DNA of 64,000 nt from positions 1-64,000 of the forward strand of contig NZ_JARHUJ010000015.1 of assembly GCF_029223285.1 (NCBI RefSeq), written 5' to 3'. The DNA is from Paraflavitalea sp. CAU 1676 (GTDB taxonomy: Bacteria > Bacteroidota > Bacteroidia > Chitinophagales > Chitinophagaceae). The notes under the pieces are model-generated. The model had not been told where the DNA came from and made no database searches. It worked only from the letters and a program-made list of their open reading frames with translations. A program made the position numbers and the translations under genes. Each line of letters opens with the position of its first letter. Position 1 is the first letter of the stretch. Of the stretch, positions 1 to 8,503 are shown piece by piece.

Positions 1-116
1 CTGTATAGTCAAATAAGCAAGAAATTATCTAACATTGTATAACTACTTTAGACAGGGTTATTTTACTGTATAACCCTTTTAGACATCACCGGAAACCTGT
101 ATAGTTATTTTAGCAA
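1..116. repeat. Four-copy degenerate direct repeat, about 31-bp period
   Basis: Four copies of a TGTATA-plus-TTAGACA-like unit begin at about 1, 35, 66 and 97 (spacings 34, 31, 31). Each reads roughly TGTATAryynnnTTAGaCA; the clearest are at 35 and 66, and the first and last are more diverged. A 31-bp period is close to three helical turns, so the copies would lie on one face of the DNA. This looks like a multi-site operator or promoter region for a gene left of the window, but no partner gene is visible. Confidence 0.45.
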
Positions 117-140
117 AGGACACCTGGGCCTTTTTATTGT

Positions 141-247
141 TTTCTTCGGTACTTGTTCGGTATTTGTTCGCTATTCCTTTAGGAAACCTTCGCAAAATAG
201 CGAAGGAGTACCGAACAAGAAGCGAACGAAATACGAACAAGGAGATA
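141..247. repeat. 11-bp modular inverted-repeat element
   Basis: This stretch is built from 11-12-bp modules of the type AnCGAACAAnn. On the right arm (199-243) the modules read AGCGAAGGAGT, ACCGAACAAGA, AGCGAACGAAAT and ACGAACAAGGA. On the left arm (143-175) the same modules appear in reverse complement (ACTTGTTCGGT, ATTTGTTCGCT). The arms face each other around about 180-197, so the element could also fold into a long imperfect hairpin. The short reading frames over it look like by-products of the repeat. Confidence 0.5.
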
Positions 248-654
248 CCGGATTTCGGTTTAGAAGCGAACCAGGTCCCCGCCAATCTCAACCGAAAAAA
301 TGGGTTGGTATGGACCAATCCCGAAGGGCCCATTGTCCAAAAAAACTCACAGCATTCCTGCATAATCTTCTTGTAGGGAAGTACAAGCTCATTCGCTTTA
401 ATAGCACATGCGCCAAGAAATCGGTCTAGTAAAAACCTGTCAGCAGCACCAGAACAACCAGGGCCAGGGACGCAGACAACAGCCTGCCCCAATGCCGCTC
501 GCACCCAAAAAAAACTTACACGGATTATATGGAAAGTGGCAGTTTTTGCGTCTTAAAGCCGGTAATCGAAAATTGTAGAGACTGATCAATGAGTGGAAAC
601 CGTCTGGTCTTATTTGCTGGGCTTGGCATTCCGAAGTCTGAATAGCCTTATCTT
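248..654. other. Noncoding stretch, no gene recognised
   Basis: I see no convincing gene here. The reading frames on both strands (79-504 minus, 137-376 plus) have no recognisable domain, no signal peptide and composition dictated by the repeats. The nearest real gene starts at 655. No clear terminator hairpin or strong promoter match was found. Confidence 0.5.
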
Positions 655-1266
655 ATGCGTCGACTTATCTATTTGCTTTCGCTATTCATCCTGGCCGGCG
701 CCTTATGGGCTGGCTGTGGGGACAACAGCAGTGCCGCTGTGCCTACCAACCGTTGGTTCGACTCCACCGGTTTCCCCGCACAACCATTTGATCGCGTTGT
801 ACTGGTTTCTATCGACCCGCAGCAATCCATCGCTGCTACCACAGATTCAGGCGCTTTTATGGACCTTAGCCAAGTGAACTTTGTGGGTGAGACTGGCTAC
901 AGCATCGTAGATACTAACAACAATGTATTTCCAGCCAATGCACGTGTGATCGATCTCGATTCAAAACAGGTAAGGCAATTGCTTTCGCTGCTTACGGCTG
1001 CACCCTGCGTCGACAGCTTTACTGCCAACAAAACCTGCGCGCCTGCCTTCCTCGATGTATTTGTGTTTTACGATATTGTAAACAAGCCGGTTGCTCAGTT
1101 GCACGTTGATCCCCGCTGCGCCATCGCTCTATTCAGGCCCGATGAAACAGGTAGGATGTGTGACTTCAACAATCACGCGGATTTCGTAAACCTTGAATCA
1201 TTGGTTAATGCAATCAGGCGTTCCGCAAATCCCGCCACCCCTTCTCCTGCACCAACTTTCCCATGA
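655..1266 (+). CDS. Small secreted protein, probable lipoprotein, function unknown
   Basis: The 203-residue product starts with a charged-hydrophobic leader (MRRLIYLLSLFILAGALWAG) followed by Cys20, which suggests export and perhaps lipidation; the lipobox is weak because Trp sits at -3. The mature part has four further cysteines (near residues 121, 131, 157 and 169) that could form disulphides, and a Pro/Ser/Thr-rich C-terminus. I recognise no family. It stands alone, 293 bp before the pectin-lyase locus and on the same strand, so a link to the locus is possible but not shown. Confidence 0.6.
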   Translation: MRRLIYLLSLFILAGALWAGCGDNSSAAVPTNRWFDSTGFPAQPFDRVVLVSIDPQQSIAATTDSGAFMDLSQVNFVGETGYSIVDTNNNVFPANARVIDLDSKQVRQLLSLLTAAPCVDSFTANKTCAPAFLDVFVFYDIVNKPVAQLHVDPRCAIALFRPDETGRMCDFNNHADFVNLESLVNAIRRSANPATPSPAPTFP

Positions 1267-1419
1267 CAGTGCAGGATAGACAACTGTGAAGGATAATCTA
1301 AATTTATCTGCTTGCTTGATCTACGCTTTTATTAAGACTGCAATCTACATGCAGGTATTTACTCCTGGCTTCCAACTCTCCACCAGGAATTTATCAGCTT
1401 GTGTTTTCCCCGGTTAGGT

Positions 1420-1441
1420 GAAACGTTTGCCATGACGTTTC
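1420..1441. promoter_or_regulatory. Inverted repeat, candidate operator upstream of PL11 locus
   Basis: GAAACGT, eight bases, then ACGTTTC: two perfect 7-bp arms, ending 118 bp before the first PL11 gene. The size and symmetry fit a dimeric regulator of LacI/GntR type, but no such regulator lies next to the locus. Confidence 0.35.
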
Positions 1442-1559
1442 GAAAGCTGCTTTGTTGTCATGCACCGATTCGTGCGTGCGGATGTTTCATGTCGTAACCA
1501 AAGCTGCCAGCAAATGCCTGCCGGGCGCAACTTGCTTTCCATAACCAAATAAAAGCCAT

Positions 1560-4148
1560 ATGAAAAGTTCTCTACCTTGTTCCTATCAGGGCACAGCCTT
1601 GTGCCCTGCTCCTATGCGCTTCACTGGTCTCCTGGCCAGGTGTAAGCCTTTCCTGATTGCACTATTCCTGTTAACCGGCATCGCATCCCGCGCCCAGTAC
1701 CAGATGGAATACCTGGGCAGGGGCGTCGTAGCCGTACGCACCAGCAGCAGCCAGGTATATGTTGGCTGGCGCCTGCTCGGCACCGATCCCGCTGGCATCA
1801 GCTTCAATGTGTACCGCGGCACCACCAAGATCAACGCTTCTCCCATCACCGGCTCTACGAATGTTGTCGATGCCATCAGCACCAACAGCACCTATACCGT
1901 GCGGCCCGTGATCGGTGGTGTTGAACAGGCCGCTTCTGCGGGCGCCAATGTAACGACGACGGCTTATCTCAATGTGCCCCTGCAAATCCCTGCCGGCGGT
2001 ACCACGCCCAGCGGTGAGGCTTACACGTACACCGCCAACGACGCTTCGGTAGGTGATCTCGATGGTGATGGCGAATACGAGATCGTACTGAAGTGGGAAC
2101 CTTCCAATGCTAAAGACAATTCGCAGTCGGGTTACACCGGCAACGTGTACCTCGATGGGTACAAACTCAATGGTACCCGCCTTTGGCGCATCGATCTCGG
2201 CCGCAACATCCGCGCCGGCGCTCACTACACCCAGTTCCTGGTGTACGACTTCGATGGCGACGGCAAAGCCGAAGTAGCTTGTAAAACAGCCGACGCTACC
2301 GTAGACGGTGTAGGCACTGTGATCGGTACTGCCTCGGCCGATTACCGTAATACAAGCGGTTATATTCTTACCGGGCCAGAGTATCTCACCGTCTTCAACG
2401 GGCAAACCGGCGCTGCCATGGCCACCACCAATTACCTGCCCGCACGGGGTACCGTATCATCCTGGGGCGATAGCTACGGCAATCGCGTGGATCGCTTCGT
2501 AGCCAACGTAGCATATGTAGATGGACAGCGGCCCAGCATGGTCTTCGGCCGCGGCTATTACACCCGCCTCGTACGCGTGGCCTGGGATTGGCGCAACGGT
2601 CAGCTTACCCAGCGCTGGAACTTCGACAGCAACAGTAACAGTTCTTACGCGGGTCAGGGTAATCACCAGGTAAGCGTAGCCGATATCGACGGCGATGGCA
2701 AACAGGAAACCATCAATGGGTCGAGCGCCATCAACGACAACGGCACCGGCTCCTGGGCCAACGGCATGGGCCATGGCGATGCGCTGCACGTAAGTGATAT
2801 GGACCCCGATAGGGCAGGCCTTGAAATATGGCAACCCTATGAAAGTCCGGCCAGCAATGGCCAGGTAGGCGCTGCGCTTGTGAACGCCGCTACCGGCGCA
2901 CGCCTGTGGACGGTGGCCGAGCCGAGCACCGACGTGGGCCGTGGCCTCGCCGCCGACATCGACCCCCGTTATAAAGGGTATGAATGCTGGGCATCACGCG
3001 GTGGTCTTTATACGGTGAAAGGTGTGCAGATCACCACTTCCAAACCTTCCATCAACTTTGCCGTTTGGTGGGATGCGGATCTGTCGCGCGAATTGCTCGA
3101 TGGTACTACTGTCAGCAAGTGGGATTATAATACGTCTACGACTTCGGCCTTACTATCGGCCAGCGGCACTTCTTCCAACAACAGCACCAAAGCAACGCCC
3201 AACCTGAGTGCCGATATCCTGGGCGACTGGCGCGAAGAAGTGATCCTCCGTGCTTCCGACAACAGCGGGCTGAGAATTTATACTACGACTATATTGGCCA
3301 GCAATCGCATCTATACGCTGATGCACGATCCGCAATACCGCATGGCCATTGCCTGGCAGAACACTGCTTATAATCAACCACCACATCCCGGCTTTTATCT
3401 CGGTACAGACATGAGCGCGCCGCCCACACCCAACATTGTGATGGTTGGAGCACCGCCTACAGGTGGCACCAGCATCACGATCGAAGAAAATACCAATGGC
3501 TTCTGCAGTGTGGAAGGCACAGTCGATAACAACAATGCCGGCTTTACCGGCGCCGGTTTCGCCAATGCCAACAATGCTGCTAATAGCGGCGTAAACTGGC
3601 GTATCAGCACCGGCGCCGCCGGAACGTATACACTCAGCTGGAGATATTCCAACGGTGGCGGCGCCGACAGGCCTGCACGCTTTCTCGTGAATGGCAGCAC
3701 CACCGTGGCCAATATCAGTTTCCCGGCTACCGCCAACTGGACTACCTGGACCAATGTATCCTCCAATGTTTCCCTGCCTGCCGGTACCGTGAACCTGCGG
3801 CTGGAAGCGGTGAATGCCACCGGTCCCGCCAATATCGACAACATCACCATTACCGGTAACAATCCTGTGGCTGTAGCCTGCGCCAGTGCACGCATCGCCA
3901 TGAATCAAATACTATCTGCTGCTGAACAAACCAAAATAGCCGTGTATCCCAATCCTGCCTACGGCAGTTTTCAACTCACTGCTCCGGGCGCTTTTGGATA
4001 TGAAGCGTATGATGCAGCAGGCCGTTTGGTAGAACGAGGCAAAGCGCAGAACAGGATCGCTGTAGGCGCTTCCTGGAGTATCGGATGGTATATGGTGAAG
4101 ATCATCAAAGATGGAGTAGTGACTTCTTCCAAAGTCATGAAGCAATAG
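1560..4148 (+). CDS. Rhamnogalacturonan lyase, PL11, with CBM and T9SS sorting domain
   Basis: It is predicted to cut the alternating rhamnose-galacturonic acid backbone of rhamnogalacturonan I by beta-elimination, outside the cell. A leader ends near AQYQMEYLGRG (residue 46), the usual start of mature PL11 enzymes. The catalytic beta-propeller covers about 47-630 and carries calcium-type DGDG loops (DLDGDGEYE, DFDGDGKAE, DIDGDGKQE) and LGDWREE. Residues about 636-770 resemble a CBM35/CBM6 sugar-binding module. Residues about 792-862 (VYPNP and following) are a T9SS sorting domain, so export to the surface or medium is expected. Met19 at 1614 gives a shorter, more usual signal peptide and may be the true start. 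A terminator-like hairpin follows. Confidence 0.93.
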   Translation: MKSSLPCSYQGTALCPAPMRFTGLLARCKPFLIALFLLTGIASRAQYQMEYLGRGVVAVRTSSSQVYVGWRLLGTDPAGISFNVYRGTTKINASPITGSTNVVDAISTNSTYTVRPVIGGVEQAASAGANVTTTAYLNVPLQIPAGGTTPSGEAYTYTANDASVGDLDGDGEYEIVLKWEPSNAKDNSQSGYTGNVYLDGYKLNGTRLWRIDLGRNIRAGAHYTQFLVYDFDGDGKAEVACKTADATVDGVGTVIGTASADYRNTSGYILTGPEYLTVFNGQTGAAMATTNYLPARGTVSSWGDSYGNRVDRFVANVAYVDGQRPSMVFGRGYYTRLVRVAWDWRNGQLTQRWNFDSNSNSSYAGQGNHQVSVADIDGDGKQETINGSSAINDNGTGSWANGMGHGDALHVSDMDPDRAGLEIWQPYESPASNGQVGAALVNAATGARLWTVAEPSTDVGRGLAADIDPRYKGYECWASRGGLYTVKGVQITTSKPSINFAVWWDADLSRELLDGTTVSKWDYNTSTTSALLSASGTSSNNSTKATPNLSADILGDWREEVILRASDNSGLRIYTTTILASNRIYTLMHDPQYRMAIAWQNTAYNQPPHPGFYLGTDMSAPPTPNIVMVGAPPTGGTSITIEENTNGFCSVEGTVDNNNAGFTGAGFANANNAANSGVNWRISTGAAGTYTLSWRYSNGGGADRPARFLVNGSTTVANISFPATANWTTWTNVSSNVSLPAGTVNLRLEAVNATGPANIDNITITGNNPVAVACASARIAMNQILSAAEQTKIAVYPNPAYGSFQLTAPGAFGYEAYDAAGRLVERGKAQNRIAVGASWSIGWYMVKIIKDGVVTSSKVMKQ

Positions 4149-4188
4149 CATGTTTTTTAGAATCGGTTAATGCGCTGTCGTAGCTATT

Positions 4189-4248
4189 GATGCCGGTATT
4201 GCAGGTTGGTTGCCAGGGTGCAGCTACCTGCTTTACCGGTATTTTTTG
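4189..4248 (+). terminator. Rho-independent terminator after first PL11 gene
   Basis: GATGCCGGTATTGCAGGT pairs imperfectly with ACCTGCTTTACCGGTATT, followed by a run of T. It suggests the first PL11 gene is transcribed separately from the next genes. Confidence 0.55.
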
Positions 4249-4325
4249 TTCGTTGTATAAAAGGAGTTGACAGAACAGTACAGGATGGAGAACTACAGGG
4301 CTTGGGCTACCTTTTCGACCGCTAT

Positions 4326-6230
4326 ATGAAAAAGAAAACGCTCCTGCTCAGCCTGCTTTTTTTGCATCTGTTGACGTATGTATCCGCTCAACGCCAAATG
4401 GAATGGCTCGGTCGTGGTGTGCACGCCATTGCACAGGCCGATGGTAAAGTATTCGTCAGCTGGCGACTCTTCGGCACCGACTCCCGCGATATTGCTTTCA
4501 ACGTGTACAGGCAGCAAGCCGATGGCAAAGCCATTAAGCTCAACAAGCAACCGGTTTCCAACAGCACTTCTTTTATTGATACCAACCCTGACACAACCAA
4601 CAGTCGATCCTATTTTGTAAAAACCCTGCTGAAGGGAAAGGAGGGTGCTGCCAGTGCTCCCTTTCTCCTGAAGCCCGGCACGCAACCTTATGTGTCGCTG
4701 CCGTTGAAAACACCGGCGGGTTATGCACCCAACGATGCTTCGGTGGGTGACCTTGATGGAGACGGCGAGTACGAGATCATTCTTCACCAAACTGGCAAAG
4801 GGCGCGATAATTCGCAGGCAGGCATTACCGATCCGCCCATCTTCCAGGCTTACAAAATGGATGGCACCCTGCTGTGGACCATCAATCTTGGTCGCAACAT
4901 TCGCGAAGGCGCACACTACACGCAGTTCATGGTGTATGACCTCGATGGCGATGGCCGGGCCGAAATAGCGATGAAAACTGCCGACGGAAGCATCGATGCA
5001 AAAGGAAAGGTGATCGGCGACTCTTCCAAAGATTATCGAAATGACAAAGGTTATATATTGGCCGGACCTGAATACCTTACTGTATTCGATGGACTCACCG
5101 GCGCTGCCCTCTTCACCACCGACTATATTCCTGCACGATATCCTACCTCACTCAATCCATCTACCAACGACCTTAAATCGCTTTGGGGCGATGGCTATGG
5201 CAACCGCATGGACCGCTTCCTGGCCTGTATCGCCTACCTCGATGGCGTGCACCCCAGCCTCGTGATGTGCCGCGGATACTATACGCGCACAGTCGTGGCT
5301 GCCTGGGATTGGAAGAACGGCAAACTGACATCACGCTGGGTATTCGATACGCAAAACGGTTACCCTGCCTATGCGGGACAGGGCAATCATAACCTCACTG
5401 TTTCCGACGTGGATGGCGATGGAAAAGATGAGATCGTGTATGGCGCCATGACCATCGATGACAATGGCAAAGGATTGTATTCAACCGGCCTTGGGCATGG
5501 CGATGCATTACATGTTACCGACCTCGACCCCTCGAGGCCAGGCCTGGAGGTTTTCGATATCCAGGAGAGGTTTGATGACGCCGGCGCTAATTTTCGCGAT
5601 GCAAAGACCGGCGAAGTGATCTGGAAGAAAGCCTCGGTAAAAGCGGGTGATGATGGCGAAGGTCCCGGCCGCGGACTGGCGCTCGACATCGATCCGCGCT
5701 ATCCTGGTTACGAATGCTGGGTGGCTGGCGCAGGAATTACCGGTATGTTCGATGCCAAAGGCAATAAGATAGCAGATCGCACACCCGCCTGCAATATGGG
5801 TATCTATTGGGATGGCGATGTACTGAGTGAAATACTCAACGGTACCACCATCGATAAATGGGACTACCTCAATAGTAAGACCGATCGCCTGCTGCAGGCT
5901 GCTCAATACAATTGTGTCCATAACAATGGTACCAAATCAAATCCTGTACTAAGTGCAGATATATGGGGCGACTGGCGCGAGGAAGTAATCTATCGCACGG
6001 CCGATAACCAGGAGTTGCGCATCTTCTCCACCACCATTCCTACCACACACCGGTTCTATACCCTGATGCACGATCCGCAATACCGGCTCAGCATCGCCTG
6101 GCAAAATGTGGCGTATAACCAGCCACCGCATACCGGCTTTCACCTTGGTGAAGGCATGCAGCCGCCACCGGTGCCAAAAATTAAACTGATAAAGCAAATT
6201 GCACCCGGTCGTGACAACGCCCGCAAATAA
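4326..6230 (+). CDS. Rhamnogalacturonan lyase, PL11, without T9SS domain
   Basis: This is the second PL11 lyase, closely similar to its neighbour in the catalytic part (QMEWLGRGVHAI, DLDGDGEYE, DLDGDGRAE, DVDGDGKDE, WGDWREE). The start is ATG 4326, which opens directly into a signal peptide (MKKKTLLLSLLFLHLLTYVSAQ); the longer frame from 4206 adds a non-leader stretch that overlaps the terminator. The protein ends soon after the propeller and has neither the CBM nor the sorting domain, so it probably stays periplasmic. By analogy with Bacillus YesW/YesX, one enzyme may be endo- and the other exo-acting, but sequence alone does not decide which. The CE12 gene follows after 34 bp. Confidence 0.92.
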   Translation: MKKKTLLLSLLFLHLLTYVSAQRQMEWLGRGVHAIAQADGKVFVSWRLFGTDSRDIAFNVYRQQADGKAIKLNKQPVSNSTSFIDTNPDTTNSRSYFVKTLLKGKEGAASAPFLLKPGTQPYVSLPLKTPAGYAPNDASVGDLDGDGEYEIILHQTGKGRDNSQAGITDPPIFQAYKMDGTLLWTINLGRNIREGAHYTQFMVYDLDGDGRAEIAMKTADGSIDAKGKVIGDSSKDYRNDKGYILAGPEYLTVFDGLTGAALFTTDYIPARYPTSLNPSTNDLKSLWGDGYGNRMDRFLACIAYLDGVHPSLVMCRGYYTRTVVAAWDWKNGKLTSRWVFDTQNGYPAYAGQGNHNLTVSDVDGDGKDEIVYGAMTIDDNGKGLYSTGLGHGDALHVTDLDPSRPGLEVFDIQERFDDAGANFRDAKTGEVIWKKASVKAGDDGEGPGRGLALDIDPRYPGYECWVAGAGITGMFDAKGNKIADRTPACNMGIYWDGDVLSEILNGTTIDKWDYLNSKTDRLLQAAQYNCVHNNGTKSNPVLSADIWGDWREEVIYRTADNQELRIFSTTIPTTHRFYTLMHDPQYRLSIAWQNVAYNQPPHTGFHLGEGMQPPPVPKIKLIKQIAPGRDNARK

Positions 6231-6264
6231 CAAACCGTCTTCAATCAATACCAAGCAAACTACT

Positions 6265-7062
6265 ATGAACAGCAGGCCTTATAAATTCCTTCGCGCAGCG
6301 GCACTTTCCCTTTTTGTGGTCGCTTCGCTTTCATTCGTGCTCTGGCAGCAACAGAAACCTACTTTGTATATCATTGGCGATTCTACCGTTCGCAATGGCG
6401 ATGGCAGTGGCAGCAACAATCAGTGGGGTTGGGGCAGTCTCGTCGCCCCTTTCTTTGACACCACTTCGATCGGTGTGCGCAACCATGCCATCGGTGGCCG
6501 CAGCAGCCGTACCTTCATCAATGAAGGGCGTTGGCAAAGGATACTCGATGTGCTGAAGCCGGGCGACTATGTGATCATGCAGTTTGGTCACAACGATGCC
6601 GGTCCGCTCGACGATACCGCCCGCGCCCGCGGTACCATTCGTGGCATTGGTGAGGAAAGCAAGGAGATCTACAATCCCATCACGAAAAAGCAGGAGGTGG
6701 TTTATACCTACGGCTGGTACATGCGTAAGTATGTTGCTGAGGCAAAAGCCAAAGGTGCAATAGCGATCATTTGCTCGCCCGTGCCGCGCAATAATTTCAA
6801 AGAAGGTAAAGTAAACCGCGCCAATGAAGATTATGGCAAATGGGCCCGTGAAACGGCTGCTGCCACCGGCGCCTTTTTTATCGACCTGAATAATAACATT
6901 GCCGATGAGTATGAAAAGCTGGGGCCCGACCAGGTGAAGACCTTCTTCCCCGCCGATCATACGCATACCAATAAAGAAGGGGCACAGGTCAATGCCGGTA
7001 TCGTGGTAAAAGGGATCGCCGGATTGAAAGATTGTGACCTCAGGAAATTCCTGAATAAATAA
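6265..7062 (+). CDS. Rhamnogalacturonan acetylesterase, SGNH/GDSL, CE12 type
   Basis: It removes O-acetyl groups from rhamnogalacturonan so that lyases and hydrolases can act. ATG 6265 is chosen because it gives a basic, hydrophobic export leader (MNSRPYKFLRAAALSLFVVA); the upstream frame only overlaps the previous gene. SGNH blocks are visible: GDST (catalytic Ser, block I), the Gly in GGRSSRTF, the Asn in QFGHNDAGP, and ADHTHTN with the Asp/His pair (block V). The length (265 aa) is normal for the RhgT/YesT family. The leader could be a membrane anchor. It is 34 bp after the PL11 gene and probably in one transcript with it. Confidence 0.9.
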   Translation: MNSRPYKFLRAAALSLFVVASLSFVLWQQQKPTLYIIGDSTVRNGDGSGSNNQWGWGSLVAPFFDTTSIGVRNHAIGGRSSRTFINEGRWQRILDVLKPGDYVIMQFGHNDAGPLDDTARARGTIRGIGEESKEIYNPITKKQEVVYTYGWYMRKYVAEAKAKGAIAIICSPVPRNNFKEGKVNRANEDYGKWARETAAATGAFFIDLNNNIADEYEKLGPDQVKTFFPADHTHTNKEGAQVNAGIVVKGIAGLKDCDLRKFLNK

Positions 7063-7169
7063 ACGACGTGATCGCAGAGAGGGCGGTAAGGTTATGGGGC
7101 GATGGAAAGTTGGCCGTGTCGGCGAGCGTGCAGGCGATCTGTAATTTTTGAACCGTACAACCGAGTAAT

Positions 7170-8297
7170 ATGTATAAGAAACTTGCCATTGCATTGGGTG
7201 CTGTGATGGTGTCGGCTACGACGTATGCGCAAGCCGTACCAAAGAAGAAGGACGTGTTGAAGGCCATGACCCTGGCCAACAAGTATTTTATGGCGAAATG
7301 GCCCGACCCGGGTAAGTCGATCATCACCAATCGCGAGCGGCCAAGCAATATCTGGACCCGTGCCGTTTATTACGAAGGGCTGATGGAGCTTTACCGCATC
7401 GATAAGAAGAAGGCTTATATAGACTATGCCTACGATTGGGGCAATAAACACAAATGGGGCCTGCGCGATGGCATCCGCACCCGCAATGCCGATAACCAAT
7501 GTTGCGGGCAAACGTATATCGAGCTGTTCCTCAAAAGCAAAGATTCCACCCATATCCGCGACATCAAGGCATCCATCGATTTGATGGTACAGAGTGAGAA
7601 GCAGGATGACTGGAACTGGATCGATGCCCTGCAAATGGCTATGCCCGTGTATACCCGCCTGGGCGCTATTTACCAGGATACTTCCTATTACCGCAAGATG
7701 TACGACCTCTACAGTTTTGCCAAATACAAGCACGGCGGCAATGGTCTCTATAATGCTGCCGAGCAGCTCTGGTGGCGCGATAAGGACTTTGTGCCTCCCT
7801 ATAAGGAGCCCAATGGCGAAGATTGCTACTGGAGCCGCGGCAATGGCTGGGTAGTGGCCGCATTGGTGCGCACCATGCAGTGGCTGCCGAAAACCGATCC
7901 TCACTTTGCAGAATACCTGCAGGATTATAAGGCCATGCTGAAAGCACTATTACCCATTCAGCGCGCTGATGGCTTCTGGAATGTGAGCCTGCACGATTCA
8001 ACCCATTTTGGCGGTAAGGAGCTTAGCGGCACTGCCTTATTCGTGTACGGCATGGCCTGGGGCATCAACCACCAGGTTATCGATAAAGAGACTTATCTGC
8101 CTGTTTTGGGGAAGGCCTGGAATGCGCTGGTGCAGGATTGTCTGCACCCTACCGGAATGCTGGGATATGTACAAGGTACGGGTAAGGAGCCCAAAGATGG
8201 TCAGCCCGTAGGATACACCAATATCCCGGACTTTGAAGATTATGGGCTTGGTTGTTTTCTACTGGCGGGTTCGGAAGTGTATCAATTAAAACGGTAG
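7170..8297 (+). CDS. Unsaturated rhamnogalacturonyl hydrolase, GH105
   Basis: It hydrolyses the unsaturated galacturonyl residue that PL11 lyases leave at the non-reducing end of rhamnogalacturonan oligosaccharides (YteR/YesR family). A signal peptide (MYKKLAIALGAVMVSATTYAQ) suggests a periplasmic enzyme. The alpha6/alpha6-barrel signatures WIDALQMAMP and YWSRGNGWV, with the catalytic-type Asp in the DAL motif, are present, and the length (375 aa) is normal. It follows the CE12 gene by 107 bp. With the two lyases and the esterase it completes a backbone-degradation set. Confidence 0.92.
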   Translation: MYKKLAIALGAVMVSATTYAQAVPKKKDVLKAMTLANKYFMAKWPDPGKSIITNRERPSNIWTRAVYYEGLMELYRIDKKKAYIDYAYDWGNKHKWGLRDGIRTRNADNQCCGQTYIELFLKSKDSTHIRDIKASIDLMVQSEKQDDWNWIDALQMAMPVYTRLGAIYQDTSYYRKMYDLYSFAKYKHGGNGLYNAAEQLWWRDKDFVPPYKEPNGEDCYWSRGNGWVVAALVRTMQWLPKTDPHFAEYLQDYKAMLKALLPIQRADGFWNVSLHDSTHFGGKELSGTALFVYGMAWGINHQVIDKETYLPVLGKAWNALVQDCLHPTGMLGYVQGTGKEPKDGQPVGYTNIPDFEDYGLGCFLLAGSEVYQLKR

Positions 8298-8503
8298 CAC
8301 TCAGCGCATATACGAGAACCGTTGGTAATCAGCCATCCCCGACGACAAGATAATAACAACTGACGTCTTTGCATAAGGCACCCCATTGGACCGCGTCACC
8401 GGCCCGGGGTTTAATGGCGTCCAAAGAAAAAAAGATCAGCCTGCTTTTGCTGGTTTTGGTACACGGTGTCGTCCAATAAAGGACATACCCCCAAAATCAA
8501 CGC

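Noticed and set aside
137-376. 79-residue plus-strand reading frame
   Set aside because: Its basic Arg/Glu/Asn composition is produced by the CGAACAA modules; no conserved feature.
79-504. 141-residue minus-strand reading frame at the left edge
   Set aside because: It runs through the 11-bp repeat element, has no recognisable domain and no start context; probably a by-product.
593-877. 94-residue frame overlapping the small lipoprotein gene
   Set aside because: A different frame of the gene at 655-1266, which has a signal peptide and a sensible composition.
1671-2405. Long minus-strand frames opposite the PL11 genes
   Set aside because: Shadows caused by codon bias of the real genes; the plus-strand products are full-length enzymes.
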